A stretch of DNA of 6,064 nt from FEN-1297 sp046704255 (lineage in GTDB: Bacteria > Bacteroidota > Ignavibacteria > Ignavibacteriales > Ignavibacteriaceae): positions 1-6,064 of the forward strand of contig JBJKSH010000044.1 in NCBI GenBank assembly GCA_046704255.1, in the 5' to 3' direction. Within the stretch, counting starts at the first letter, position 1. Every line of letters starts with the position of its first letter. The position numbers and the translations under genes are program-made. Shown here one piece after another: positions 1 to 5,757 of this stretch. The notes beneath the pieces are model-generated. The model was not told where the DNA came from. It was given only the letters and a program-made list of their open reading frames with translations, and did no database searches.

Positions 1-2
1 AT

Positions 3-602
3 TACTCATATCCTTCAATTTTATTAATCTTGTTCGCGGTACTTTTTATTTTCAGCAGAAACATACTTCCCTTTAGGAGAGTAATGCTGGTTGCCGCAGC
101 AGGATTTTTCGGTATGGTAATCGAAACCATTATAATCCTTTTTTATCAGGTTAAGAGCGGAATATTATTTCAGAACATCGGGATTCTGCTTACTGCATTT
201 ATGCTTGGAATGACTTTGGGCGCATATATAATAAATAAATTTTCTTATAAATTAAATGAAGAGCACCTAATACCGAAAATAGTCGGAGTAATTCTATTGA
301 TTGGTTTAGGCATAATAAATTTTATCTTTTCCATATTCATTATAAAAATAAATCCGGGAATAGCCGGAACTTCAGTGTTATTAATCTTAAGCGGGTTTTT
401 CGTAGGTGGTATATTCTCTTATGCAAGCCTTAGCTATGTAAAAGATCAAAAAAAGATTATCTCATCTTTATACTCAGCTGATCTTGCTGGCGGCTGTATT
501 GGCACTTTAGCAGCGAGTCTGTTTTTAATCCCTGTGTCCGGCTTGGCATCCACAGGAATCTTAATGGGGCTTTTTGCTTTTTTATCACTAATTTTTGTTT
601 GA
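3..602 (+). CDS. Fused spermidine synthase-like membrane protein, C-terminal part (5' truncated by window)
   Basis: The frame is open from base 3, so this is the last 199 residues of a longer protein. A TTG at 30 could be read as a start, but the hydrophobic stretch already begins before it (YSYPSILLI), so I treat the gene as running in from upstream. About six or seven membrane segments are visible, at roughly residues 4-18, 27-50, 58-77, 90-114, 122-146 and 163-199 (the last may be two). Seen motifs are GFFGMVIE (34-41), FQNIGILLTAFMLGMTLGA (56-74) and LYSADLAGGCIG (156-167). From memory of the family, these match the transmembrane half of proteins that fuse a SpeE-like aminopropyltransferase domain to membrane helices: a conserved Glu after GF.GM, a Q..G....FMLG..LG block, and a YAADL.GG.LG block near the end. 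The catalytic domain, if present, lies upstream and cannot be seen, so the substrate is unknown. An unrelated multi-pass transporter is the alternative. Confidence 0.62.
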   Translation, partial: YSYPSILLILFAVLFIFSRNILPFRRVMLVAAAGFFGMVIETIIILFYQVKSGILFQNIGILLTAFMLGMTLGAYIINKFSYKLNEEHLIPKIVGVILLIGLGIINFIFSIFIIKINPGIAGTSVLLILSGFFVGGIFSYASLSYVKDQKKIISSLYSADLAGGCIGTLAASLFLIPVSGLASTGILMGLFAFLSLIFV

Positions 603-650
603 AACATATAAATTTGTTTTACATATTGACGTTATAAAAAAATTGACATC

Positions 651-706
651 CTTCTTCATCTCCATTTCCTTACTAAGGAGAGGGGCTAGAGGGTGAGTTT
701 ATTTTT
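651..706. repeat. Degenerate G/C-rich hairpin, probable dispersed intergenic repeat
   Basis: Bases 661-671 and 675-685 pair around a 3-nt loop: five perfect pairs next to the loop (TCCTT/AAGGA), then T-G, T-A, an A/G mismatch, two C-G pairs and a T-G. The right arm continues as GGGGCTAGAGGGTGAGTTT. On the minus strand this reads AACTCACCCTCTAGCCCC followed by CTCTCCTT. From memory, this layout (ACTCACCCC, AGCCCCTCTCC, then AAGGAGAGGG) is a family of short dispersed repeats common in Bacteroidota and other phyla. It stands out as G-rich in an AT-rich spacer. The run TTTATTTTT follows 12 bases after the stem, so a weak terminator for the upstream gene is possible but not convincing. The left arm has decayed relative to the right. 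Confidence 0.5.
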
Positions 707-744
707 CAAAATTATTATAGCTTCGATTTCTTTTTCAATTAATT

Positions 745-750
745 AAGGGA
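745..750 (+). promoter_or_regulatory. Ribosome binding site of the phosphoesterase gene
   Basis: AAGGGA lies six bases before the ATG at 757 and is the only purine-rich Shine-Dalgarno-like site near it. It supports that ATG, which also places a signal peptide exactly at the N-terminus. Confidence 0.6.
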
Positions 751-756
751 TTTATT

Positions 757-1623
757 ATGAAGTATTTTATTACTTCTATATTAACGGTAATTATAGCTGC
801 TGCTGTTTTTAAAACATACGCACAGGTTCCCAAACCGGATCACGTTGTAGTTGTAATTTATGAAAACCATGCATTTGATCAGATTATCGGTTCTAAAAAT
901 GCACCTTACATGAACTCACTTATTAAGGGAAAAAACTGTGCATTGTTTGTTAATGCTTATGCGGTAACACATCCAAGCCAGCCGAACTACCTTGCATTAT
1001 TTGCGGGATCAACGTTAGGTATAACAAGCGACGATCTTCCCAATACTTTTCCGTTTACTCAGCAAAATCTAGGCGCAGAATTATTGCAGCATGGATATAC
1101 TTTTACCGGCTACTCGGAAGATTTACCTTATACGGGATATAACGGTAAGTATACAAAACTTTATGCAAGGAAGCATAATCCGTGGGTCAACTGGCAAGAC
1201 TCCAAAGTAAACGGAATACCTGCTAAGTTTAATCTTCCGTTTAAAGATTTTCCTAAAGATTTTAACAAGCTGCCGGACGTTGCATTTGTAGTTCCAAATA
1301 TTGATAACGATATGCACGACGGAAGAGAACCGGTTAGAACTTCAAGAGGCGATGCATGGCTTAAGGATAATTTGGGAAGATATATAAACTGGACGAATAC
1401 TCATAACAGCATTTTAATTGTTACATTTGATGAAGACAATTATTCCGAAGGTAACCGCATACCGACGTTCATTTACGGCTCTATTGTAAAAGGCGGGCGA
1501 TACGGTCAAAAAATAAATCATTATAATGTTTTGCGTACAATTGAAGAAATGTATAAATTGCCCTATGCAGGTGCAAGCATAGACTCATCTGCAATTAAAG
1601 ACTGCTGGCTAAATAAAAAATAA
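757..1623 (+). CDS. Secreted acid phosphatase-like phosphoesterase (PF04185-type)
   Basis: This 288-residue protein should hydrolyse phosphate esters outside the cytoplasm. Residues 1-22 form a signal peptide (K2, hydrophobic core 4-18, likely cleavage at YA|Q). The mature part starts with PDHVVVVIYENHAFDQIIG (27-45), the ENxxFDxxxG entry motif of the phosphoesterase family that includes phospholipase C and AcpA-type acid phosphatases. THPSQPNY (71-78) follows and resembles the THPSEPNY block of fungal-type acid phosphatases; S74 or T71 is the likely nucleophile region. NIDNDMHDG (181-189), FDEDN (224-228) and H255 in NHYNVLRTIEE supply the probable metal and active-site residues. At this length it is close to the compact acid-phosphatase form and lacks the long extra domains of phospholipases C. 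No lipobox and no C-terminal sorting domain are visible, so a periplasmic or secreted location is inferred. The substrate (phosphomonoester or phospholipid) cannot be decided from sequence. A terminator overlaps the stop codon. Confidence 0.85.
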   Translation: MKYFITSILTVIIAAAVFKTYAQVPKPDHVVVVIYENHAFDQIIGSKNAPYMNSLIKGKNCALFVNAYAVTHPSQPNYLALFAGSTLGITSDDLPNTFPFTQQNLGAELLQHGYTFTGYSEDLPYTGYNGKYTKLYARKHNPWVNWQDSKVNGIPAKFNLPFKDFPKDFNKLPDVAFVVPNIDNDMHDGREPVRTSRGDAWLKDNLGRYINWTNTHNSILIVTFDEDNYSEGNRIPTFIYGSIVKGGRYGQKINHYNVLRTIEEMYKLPYAGASIDSSAIKDCWLNKK

Positions 1624-1638
1624 ATAGCAGCATTTTTT
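1603..1638 (+). terminator. Rho-independent terminator overlapping the phosphoesterase stop codon
   Basis: TGCT (1603-1606) pairs with AGCA (1629-1632) and GCTA (1608-1611) pairs with TAGC (1625-1628). This gives an eight-pair stem with one bulged G (1607) and a 13-nt A-rich loop, followed at once by six T (1633-1638). The TAA stop (1621-1623) lies inside the loop, so ribosomes finishing the gene would affect folding. The T-run ends 26 bases before the next ATG, so the following gene is either transcribed by read-through or has its own short promoter. Confidence 0.6.
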
Positions 1639-1654
1639 CACTTTAACAAAAACA

Positions 1655-1660
1655 GGGTGA
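1655..1660 (+). promoter_or_regulatory. Ribosome binding site of the acyl-CoA synthetase gene
   Basis: GGGTGA lies four bases before the ATG at 1665. The spacing is a little short but the site is the only good candidate, and the ATG gives the expected N-terminus of the CoA-binding domain. Confidence 0.5.
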
Positions 1661-1664
1661 ATCG

Positions 1665-3725
1665 ATGGATTCAAAAATTCGGAATTTATTTTATCCTTCC
1701 TCCATTTGCATACCTGGTGCATCAACAAAAGAAAAAAGCATAGGATACGAACTGCTTAGATCAATTAAAAACTACGGCTACAAAGGAAAGCTGTTTCCGG
1801 TAAATCCAAAGGCGGATGAAATTCTCGGCTTCAAATGCTACCAAAGTGTTGAAGATATTCCGGATAAAATTGATATGGCTGTTGTTGTAGTTCCTAAAAT
1901 ATTTGCCGATGATACTATCGATAAATTACTGGCAAAGAAAGTTACATCCATAATTCTTGTAACTGCCGGTTTTAAAGAATCGGGCAGTGAAGGCTTGGAT
2001 GCTGAAAATAAAATTCTTGAAAAGGTTAAAAACGGAAATGCCAGGTTAGTAGGTCCTAATTGCATGGGAGTGATTACCACCTTTGAAAACATAAAACTGA
2101 ACGCAACATTCGTTGCCGAAAAACCGGAAATAGGCAAAACAGCTTTTCTATCCCAAAGCGGTGCAATTGGTGCCGCCGTATTAAATTCATTAAGAGAAAC
2201 AGACATACGTTTCGGACATTTTATAAGCGTTGGTAATAAAGCCGATATTTCCGAGAACGACTTAATTGAATTCTGGCAGGAAGATGACAATATTGAAACC
2301 ATTACTCTTTATCTTGAAAGTTTTGTCAACGGTGAAAAATTTTTAGAACCGTTTATTGAAAAGAGGATTTCGAAACCGGTTATTGTTTTGAAAGCAGGCA
2401 GAACAAATGCCGGTATTAAAGCAGCTTCTTCACATACCGGCGCCATTGGCAGCAGCGATAGAGTTGTAGAAGCAGTGCTTGATCAATTCGGTATTATAAG
2501 GGCGGAAACTTTAACCGAACTTTTTAATACTTCCAAAGGATTTGAAAATTTTACTTCACCGAAGGGGAATAAAATTGCAGTTGTAACAAATGCCGGAGGT
2601 CCTGCAATATTAACAGTGGACTCTCTTGAAAAGAATAATCTATCATTGGCTGTTCTTCAAGAAGAGACAAAAATAAAATTAAGAGAAATTGTCCGCCCGG
2701 AAGGAAGCGTTCAAAATCCTGTAGATCTTTTACCCGGCGGTACTGCCGAAGAGTTTAAAAAAGTAAATAAAATATTAGTTGAAGATGAAAATGTTGATGC
2801 GGTTATTTCCGTCTTTGTAGAACCGGTTATGGTTCCCGCATTTGAAGTAATTGAAAACATTAACTGCATAAAGGCAGATAAGCCGATATTCCAGGTAGTT
2901 ATGCCTTTACCGGAATTTTGGGAAATCTACAGGAAAGGATCAAAATATAAAGCTCCGCTTTTTAGAAATCCCGAAGAACCCGCGAAAGTAATTTCGAACA
3001 TGTTGTTTTTTTCACATAAAAGAAAAAGCAGTGATAAACGAATTACTAAAAATGTAACGGAAATAAATTTAGCGAACTCACATGGAATTATTTCTAACGA
3101 GGAATTAAATACTCTGCTTGAAAGATATAATATCCCTTTGGTAAAATCATTATACATACAACCGCAGAATTCCATTACGGATTTTGACGGAATTAATTTC
3201 CCTGTTGTTATAAAAGGGATATCAAAATCAGCGGTTCATAAAAGTGAATTTAATGCGGTAAAGCTCAACATAAAAAATTATGATGAGCTAGAATCGGCAA
3301 AAGATTCAATTATAAAAAGTTTTGAACTGTACAAAATTCCTCTTGAAGAGTTTTTAATTCAACCTTTCATAAAAAGACGGTACGAACTGTTGGTAGGCGG
3401 CTTTAGGGATCCTACCTTCGGACCGATGATTATGTTCGGCAGCGGCGGAAAGTATGTTGAAGTTTTTAATGATACAAGTATTAAATCCGCATATTTAAAT
3501 AAGACCGATGTTGAGGAAATAATTGGAAGAACAAAGATAGGTAAGATTCTTAAAGGTGTAAGAGGGGAAGAGCCGGCTGATTTTGAAAGACTTAAGAAGA
3601 TTATTTTATCTGCAGGGCAAATGATGCTTGATAATCCTTCAATTAAAGAATTTGATTTTAATCCGCTTATAATTGGGGAAGATAACTCTATACATATTGT
3701 AGATGCGAGGATAACAGTAAAATAA
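1665..3725 (+). CDS. ADP-forming acetate/acyl-CoA ligase, fused alpha and beta subunits
   Basis: This 686-residue enzyme interconverts acyl-CoA + ADP + phosphate and acid + CoA + ATP in the cytoplasm, normally conserving energy from acetyl-CoA or related thioesters. Domain order: CoA-binding Rossmann domain (about 5-130; PGAS at 17-20, FPVNPKADEILG at 44-55), succinyl-CoA-ligase-like domains (about 145-450; SQSGAIGAAVL 163-173, TNAGGPAILTVD 308-319), then a C-terminal ATP-grasp beta part (about 465-686). Catalytic residues known from the family are present: the phosphohistidine H257 in SSHTGAIGSSD, E218 in YLESF, and the beta-part histidine H525 in AVHKSE. The ATP-grasp end shows DPTFGPMIMFGSGG (582-595) and EFDFNPLI (662-669). 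Length is normal for the fused form. One oddity: the family's HKS-D/E-x-G-G-V reads HKSEFNAV here, so both glycines are lost. Acyl specificity (acetate, propionate, branched or aryl acids) cannot be read; a lysine-acylating homologue (Pat-like) is excluded, since no acetyltransferase domain is attached. Confidence 0.9.
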   Translation: MDSKIRNLFYPSSICIPGASTKEKSIGYELLRSIKNYGYKGKLFPVNPKADEILGFKCYQSVEDIPDKIDMAVVVVPKIFADDTIDKLLAKKVTSIILVTAGFKESGSEGLDAENKILEKVKNGNARLVGPNCMGVITTFENIKLNATFVAEKPEIGKTAFLSQSGAIGAAVLNSLRETDIRFGHFISVGNKADISENDLIEFWQEDDNIETITLYLESFVNGEKFLEPFIEKRISKPVIVLKAGRTNAGIKAASSHTGAIGSSDRVVEAVLDQFGIIRAETLTELFNTSKGFENFTSPKGNKIAVVTNAGGPAILTVDSLEKNNLSLAVLQEETKIKLREIVRPEGSVQNPVDLLPGGTAEEFKKVNKILVEDENVDAVISVFVEPVMVPAFEVIENINCIKADKPIFQVVMPLPEFWEIYRKGSKYKAPLFRNPEEPAKVISNMLFFSHKRKSSDKRITKNVTEINLANSHGIISNEELNTLLERYNIPLVKSLYIQPQNSITDFDGINFPVVIKGISKSAVHKSEFNAVKLNIKNYDELESAKDSIIKSFELYKIPLEEFLIQPFIKRRYELLVGGFRDPTFGPMIMFGSGGKYVEVFNDTSIKSAYLNKTDVEEIIGRTKIGKILKGVRGEEPADFERLKKIILSAGQMMLDNPSIKEFDFNPLIIGEDNSIHIVDARITVK

Positions 3726-3743
3726 TAACTGGAGCAACGTATT

Positions 3744-3778
3744 ATCCTTCGAGGCCGCTGTTATAGACCTCGAAGGAT
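3744..3778. repeat. Perfect 11-bp inverted repeat between convergent genes (terminator or REP-like element)
   Basis: ATCCTTCGAGG (3744-3754) and CCTCGAAGGAT (3768-3778) are exact reverse complements around a 13-nt loop, extended by one G-T pair at 3743/3779. The hairpin starts 19 bases after the stop of the acyl-CoA ligase and lies 54 bases beyond the stop of the opposite-strand barrel gene, so it could end transcription from both sides. Neither strand shows a T-run after it, which argues against a standard intrinsic terminator. Its relatively G/C-rich stem and the ATCCTTCGAGG arm resemble dispersed palindromic repeats found in many bacterial genomes; this is recall, not a search. Confidence 0.65.
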
Positions 3779-3832
3779 GCTTAAATCAAACAACATAGAA
3801 TTAAAAAGCAATATTCAAGGTTTTACGTAACT

Positions 3833-5203
3833 TCAGTTAATTATTAATCCCCTGCTGATGTAATAAGTAAATCCCGCATTTATAGTATTTTGATTATTCA
3901 GAAGAGGATAGACAGGTAAATAATTTTTATAATCAGAATACTGCCAGTTGTAATTGATATTAAATGATAAATCATCCTCAACAAAGTAATTAACCATAAA
4001 TGTAAGATTATTTGTTAATATTTTTTCTTGAGCATAACTATTTATAAAAGTCAGCCCGAACGAATTGTTTAAAGTAACAACTAACCTATCGGTAAGCTCA
4101 TAATTATAACCTGCACCGGCTGTTAAAGAATATTGCTGCTTTAAAACAGGATTTGAAAGAATATTCGGCCCTCCGCTTAATGACAGGTTAAAACTAAATT
4201 GAGAATTTAAATTTATTTGATGACTGTAATTTAAATATGCATTACCAAGTGTATATAGTTGTTCTTCTATCTTTTGTGGGAATGCATAGGAAACATAACT
4301 GTTCTGGTAATTAAACTGAATATTTATTCCCGCCTTTAAACCTTCCTGTCTTAAAAACCTATATTCATTGGTTGTTTCCATTAAATAGTTGGCAGCATAC
4401 ATGTTTAAACCGGTTAGTGAAACCCCGTCACCGGAAAGAGTTTTTTCTATATCCTGCCAAAAATATTTGTTGGCCCTTACATGTACCATAGAGTAAAAAT
4501 CTTGCCTTGAAAATTGCTGTGCAAGATCCTCTAAAGTTTCTTCCGGTAAGGTCCCGTTAATTATGTTAACCTGCTTTAGCCTTTCCTGAAACCTAACAGC
4601 CAGGACAACCGGAGTTACATTTCTTATTTTGCCGGCACCTATTCCGAATGAAAAGATGTAATTCTGTGTTTTATTTCCGGAATATGAATTAGAAGTTGTA
4701 ATATCTTTATTTTCATATTTATAGTCCAGCATATTCACATAAATACCGGAACTAAGTGCATAAAAGATATTTCCATTGTTATAATTATCGTAAGTAAATG
4801 ATGCATTTAAGTTTGAAGAGTATGAGTTCTGTTTATTTGTACTTATGTACGGTGGATATAAATTCTGATTTTGAGAGTAAGAATGACTATAATTACCGGA
4901 TAGTTGAGCATTAAGATTCAAATACCTGTTGTCCGATTCCTGCAGTAAATAATAATACGGAGTTAAATTATAACCGAAGTTGGAGTTATAGTTACCTGTT
5001 AAGCCGTTACCCTGGTTGTAAGTAAGTTTCGCTGAATTAAAGTTCAAACTTGTATTAAACCAGAGTGCACTTAACTCCGAATTGGGTATTCTGTATTTGG
5101 TAAATACGGAAGGATCAGTATTATCCAATCCGTAATTTTGTGCATCTATTTTTATTAAAAAAATGAAAATAAAAAATGCGAGGAAGAATTTAAGGTGTTT
5201 CAT
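3833..5203 (-). CDS. Predicted outer-membrane beta-barrel protein with helical insert, family unnamed
   Basis: The 456-residue product starts with a signal peptide (residues 1-21; K2/K5, core 6-17, likely cleavage IDA|Q). The mature chain is rich in Tyr, Asn and Ser, with alternating polar/hydrophobic stretches such as YLNLNAQLSGNYSHSYS (94-110), NLNASFTYDNY (131-141), FSFNLSLSGG (336-345), VVTLNNSFGLTF (375-386) and LSFNINYNWQYSD (412-424), as expected of beta-strands in an outer-membrane barrel. Residues about 188-290 differ: GIGAGKIRNVTPVVLAVRFQ (187-206), then charged, probably helical sequence including ETLEDLAQQFSRQDFY (222-237), KYFWQDIEKTL (246-256) and NYLMETTNEYRFLRQEG (272-288). 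I have a loose memory of this GxGxxRxVTPVVxAxRFQERL plus KYFWxDLE pattern in uncharacterised barrels of related bacteria, where it probably forms a periplasmic domain. The chain ends in RGLIIN, without the usual terminal aromatic residue. The start is backed by GGGAT five bases upstream on the minus strand. The gene stands alone, divergent from the solute-binding gene. Function unknown. Confidence 0.75.
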   Translation of the reverse strand: MKHLKFFLAFFIFIFLIKIDAQNYGLDNTDPSVFTKYRIPNSELSALWFNTSLNFNSAKLTYNQGNGLTGNYNSNFGYNLTPYYYLLQESDNRYLNLNAQLSGNYSHSYSQNQNLYPPYISTNKQNSYSSNLNASFTYDNYNNGNIFYALSSGIYVNMLDYKYENKDITTSNSYSGNKTQNYIFSFGIGAGKIRNVTPVVLAVRFQERLKQVNIINGTLPEETLEDLAQQFSRQDFYSMVHVRANKYFWQDIEKTLSGDGVSLTGLNMYAANYLMETTNEYRFLRQEGLKAGINIQFNYQNSYVSYAFPQKIEEQLYTLGNAYLNYSHQINLNSQFSFNLSLSGGPNILSNPVLKQQYSLTAGAGYNYELTDRLVVTLNNSFGLTFINSYAQEKILTNNLTFMVNYFVEDDLSFNINYNWQYSDYKNYLPVYPLLNNQNTINAGFTYYISRGLIIN

Positions 5204-5316
5204 TTTATCCCTTTTTTTGTTGGAGTTTATTAAATAGTATTTTCATAATATCAGTCGCCAAAAAAATATTTCTTCAAATGACGCATGATAAAATAAAAAC
5301 GAATCCTATAAATTAT

Positions 5317-5353
5317 TTGTTACAATTTTTGTGGTCCACCCTTGTAACAATTT
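5317..5353. promoter_or_regulatory. Paired TTGTNACAA sites, candidate operator
   Basis: TTGTTACAATTT (5317-5328) and TTGTAACAATTT (5342-5353) differ at one base and repeat with a 25-bp period. Each TTGTNACAA core is itself a 4+1+4 palindrome, so the pair reads both as a direct repeat and as an inverted repeat with nine-base arms. GTGGTCCAC lies between them. The sites are 114-147 bp upstream of the barrel gene start, a reasonable place for a regulator that binds as two dimers. The regulator is unknown; a hairpin in RNA is the alternative reading. Confidence 0.4.
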
Positions 5354-5501
5354 ACCGTTTAGACATTCTATTTTTAAAAATCGTTTAAAGCTTATTTATT
5401 TACACAGATGTGTATTGCCATTCGTATAACTTCAGTTAATAATTCACTCATATAAATATTGCCCATCTCAATTCTCCATACAAAGTTTTAAAAGAATTAT
5501 T

Positions 5502-5531
5502 AATAATAGTTGATATATATCAACTATTATT
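5502..5531. promoter_or_regulatory. Perfect 30-bp palindrome with FNR/CRP-type core
   Basis: Each half is AATAATAGTTGATAT or its exact reverse complement, centred between 5516 and 5517. The core TTGAT-ATAT-ATCAA (5510-5523) matches the FNR/Anr consensus TTGATNNNNATCAA at every fixed position. It lies 227 bp before the start of the plus-strand exported-protein gene and 299 bp from the barrel gene start, so the controlled promoter is unclear. The sequence could also fold as a hairpin with a few T after it (5528-5533, interrupted), but the AT-rich stem makes a weak terminator. A Crp/Fnr-family operator is the better reading, by consensus match only. Confidence 0.5.
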
Positions 5532-5743
5532 TTCCTCCTCTTAAATTAAATAAGTAAATCACAATGTATACAATCTTTTATAATTATTATGCAACTGCAC
5601 TTGCGGATTTATTTCAAACCTTTAATAATACTCTTCAATATTCAGAGTTACTTTCCTTCGAAGAGAAATAGAAACAAATCAGTGCATTTAATATTGTTTA
5701 TATCCTTGAATTAATTTTTTAGAAATCAAATAATTTAAATTAT

Positions 5744-5748
5744 AGAGG
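5744..5748 (+). promoter_or_regulatory. Ribosome binding site of the exported solute-binding-like gene
   Basis: AGAGG lies nine bases before the ATG at 5758 and sets the start; the resulting protein begins with a complete signal peptide. Confidence 0.6.
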
Positions 5749-5757
5749 TTGGTATAG

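Larger units (their letters stand above)
5204..5757. other. 554-bp divergent intergenic region with several dyads, no convincing gene
   Basis: The region separates the start of the minus-strand barrel gene from the start of the plus-strand exported protein, so both promoters should lie here. It is very AT-rich. It holds the TTGTNACAA pair (5317-5350), a short dyad TACACAGATGTGTA (5401-5414) and the 30-bp palindrome (5502-5531), each listed or discussed separately. No good -35/-10 pair and no Bacteroidota TAnnTTTG box were found near either start. The longest small open frame I found by eye is 35 codons (5564-5671, +) without a ribosome binding site. No tRNA-like or known riboswitch fold was recognised. 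Confidence 0.7.

Noticed and set aside
594..616. Bacteroidota-type promoter: TAAATTTG at 609-616 matches TAnnTTTG
   Set aside because: The TTTG copies upstream (594-597, 598-601) are too close to serve as the -33 box, and the site would leave a leader of about 140 bases; a single box is expected by chance in AT-rich DNA.
625..648. Two ATTGAC copies 17 bp apart as -35 boxes or a regulator site
   Set aside because: No -10 element follows either copy at the right distance, and six-base repeats are common by chance.
1123..1317. 64-codon minus-strand open frame
   Set aside because: It lies wholly inside the phosphoesterase gene, has no ribosome binding site and shows no family motif; it is a shadow of the coding strand.
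1838..2302. 154-codon minus-strand open frame
   Set aside because: It is antisense to the conserved CoA-binding and ligase domains of the acyl-CoA ligase, and its Ser-rich composition is that of a complementary-frame artefact.
2927..3175. 82-codon minus-strand open frame
   Set aside because: It is antisense to the ligase hinge region, with no start signals or recognisable domain.
5401..5414. Short dyad TACACA-GA-TGTGTA as an operator
   Set aside because: The symmetry is exact, but the site is only 14 bp, single-copy in the window and about 200 bp from the nearest start; not enough to call it a regulatory site.
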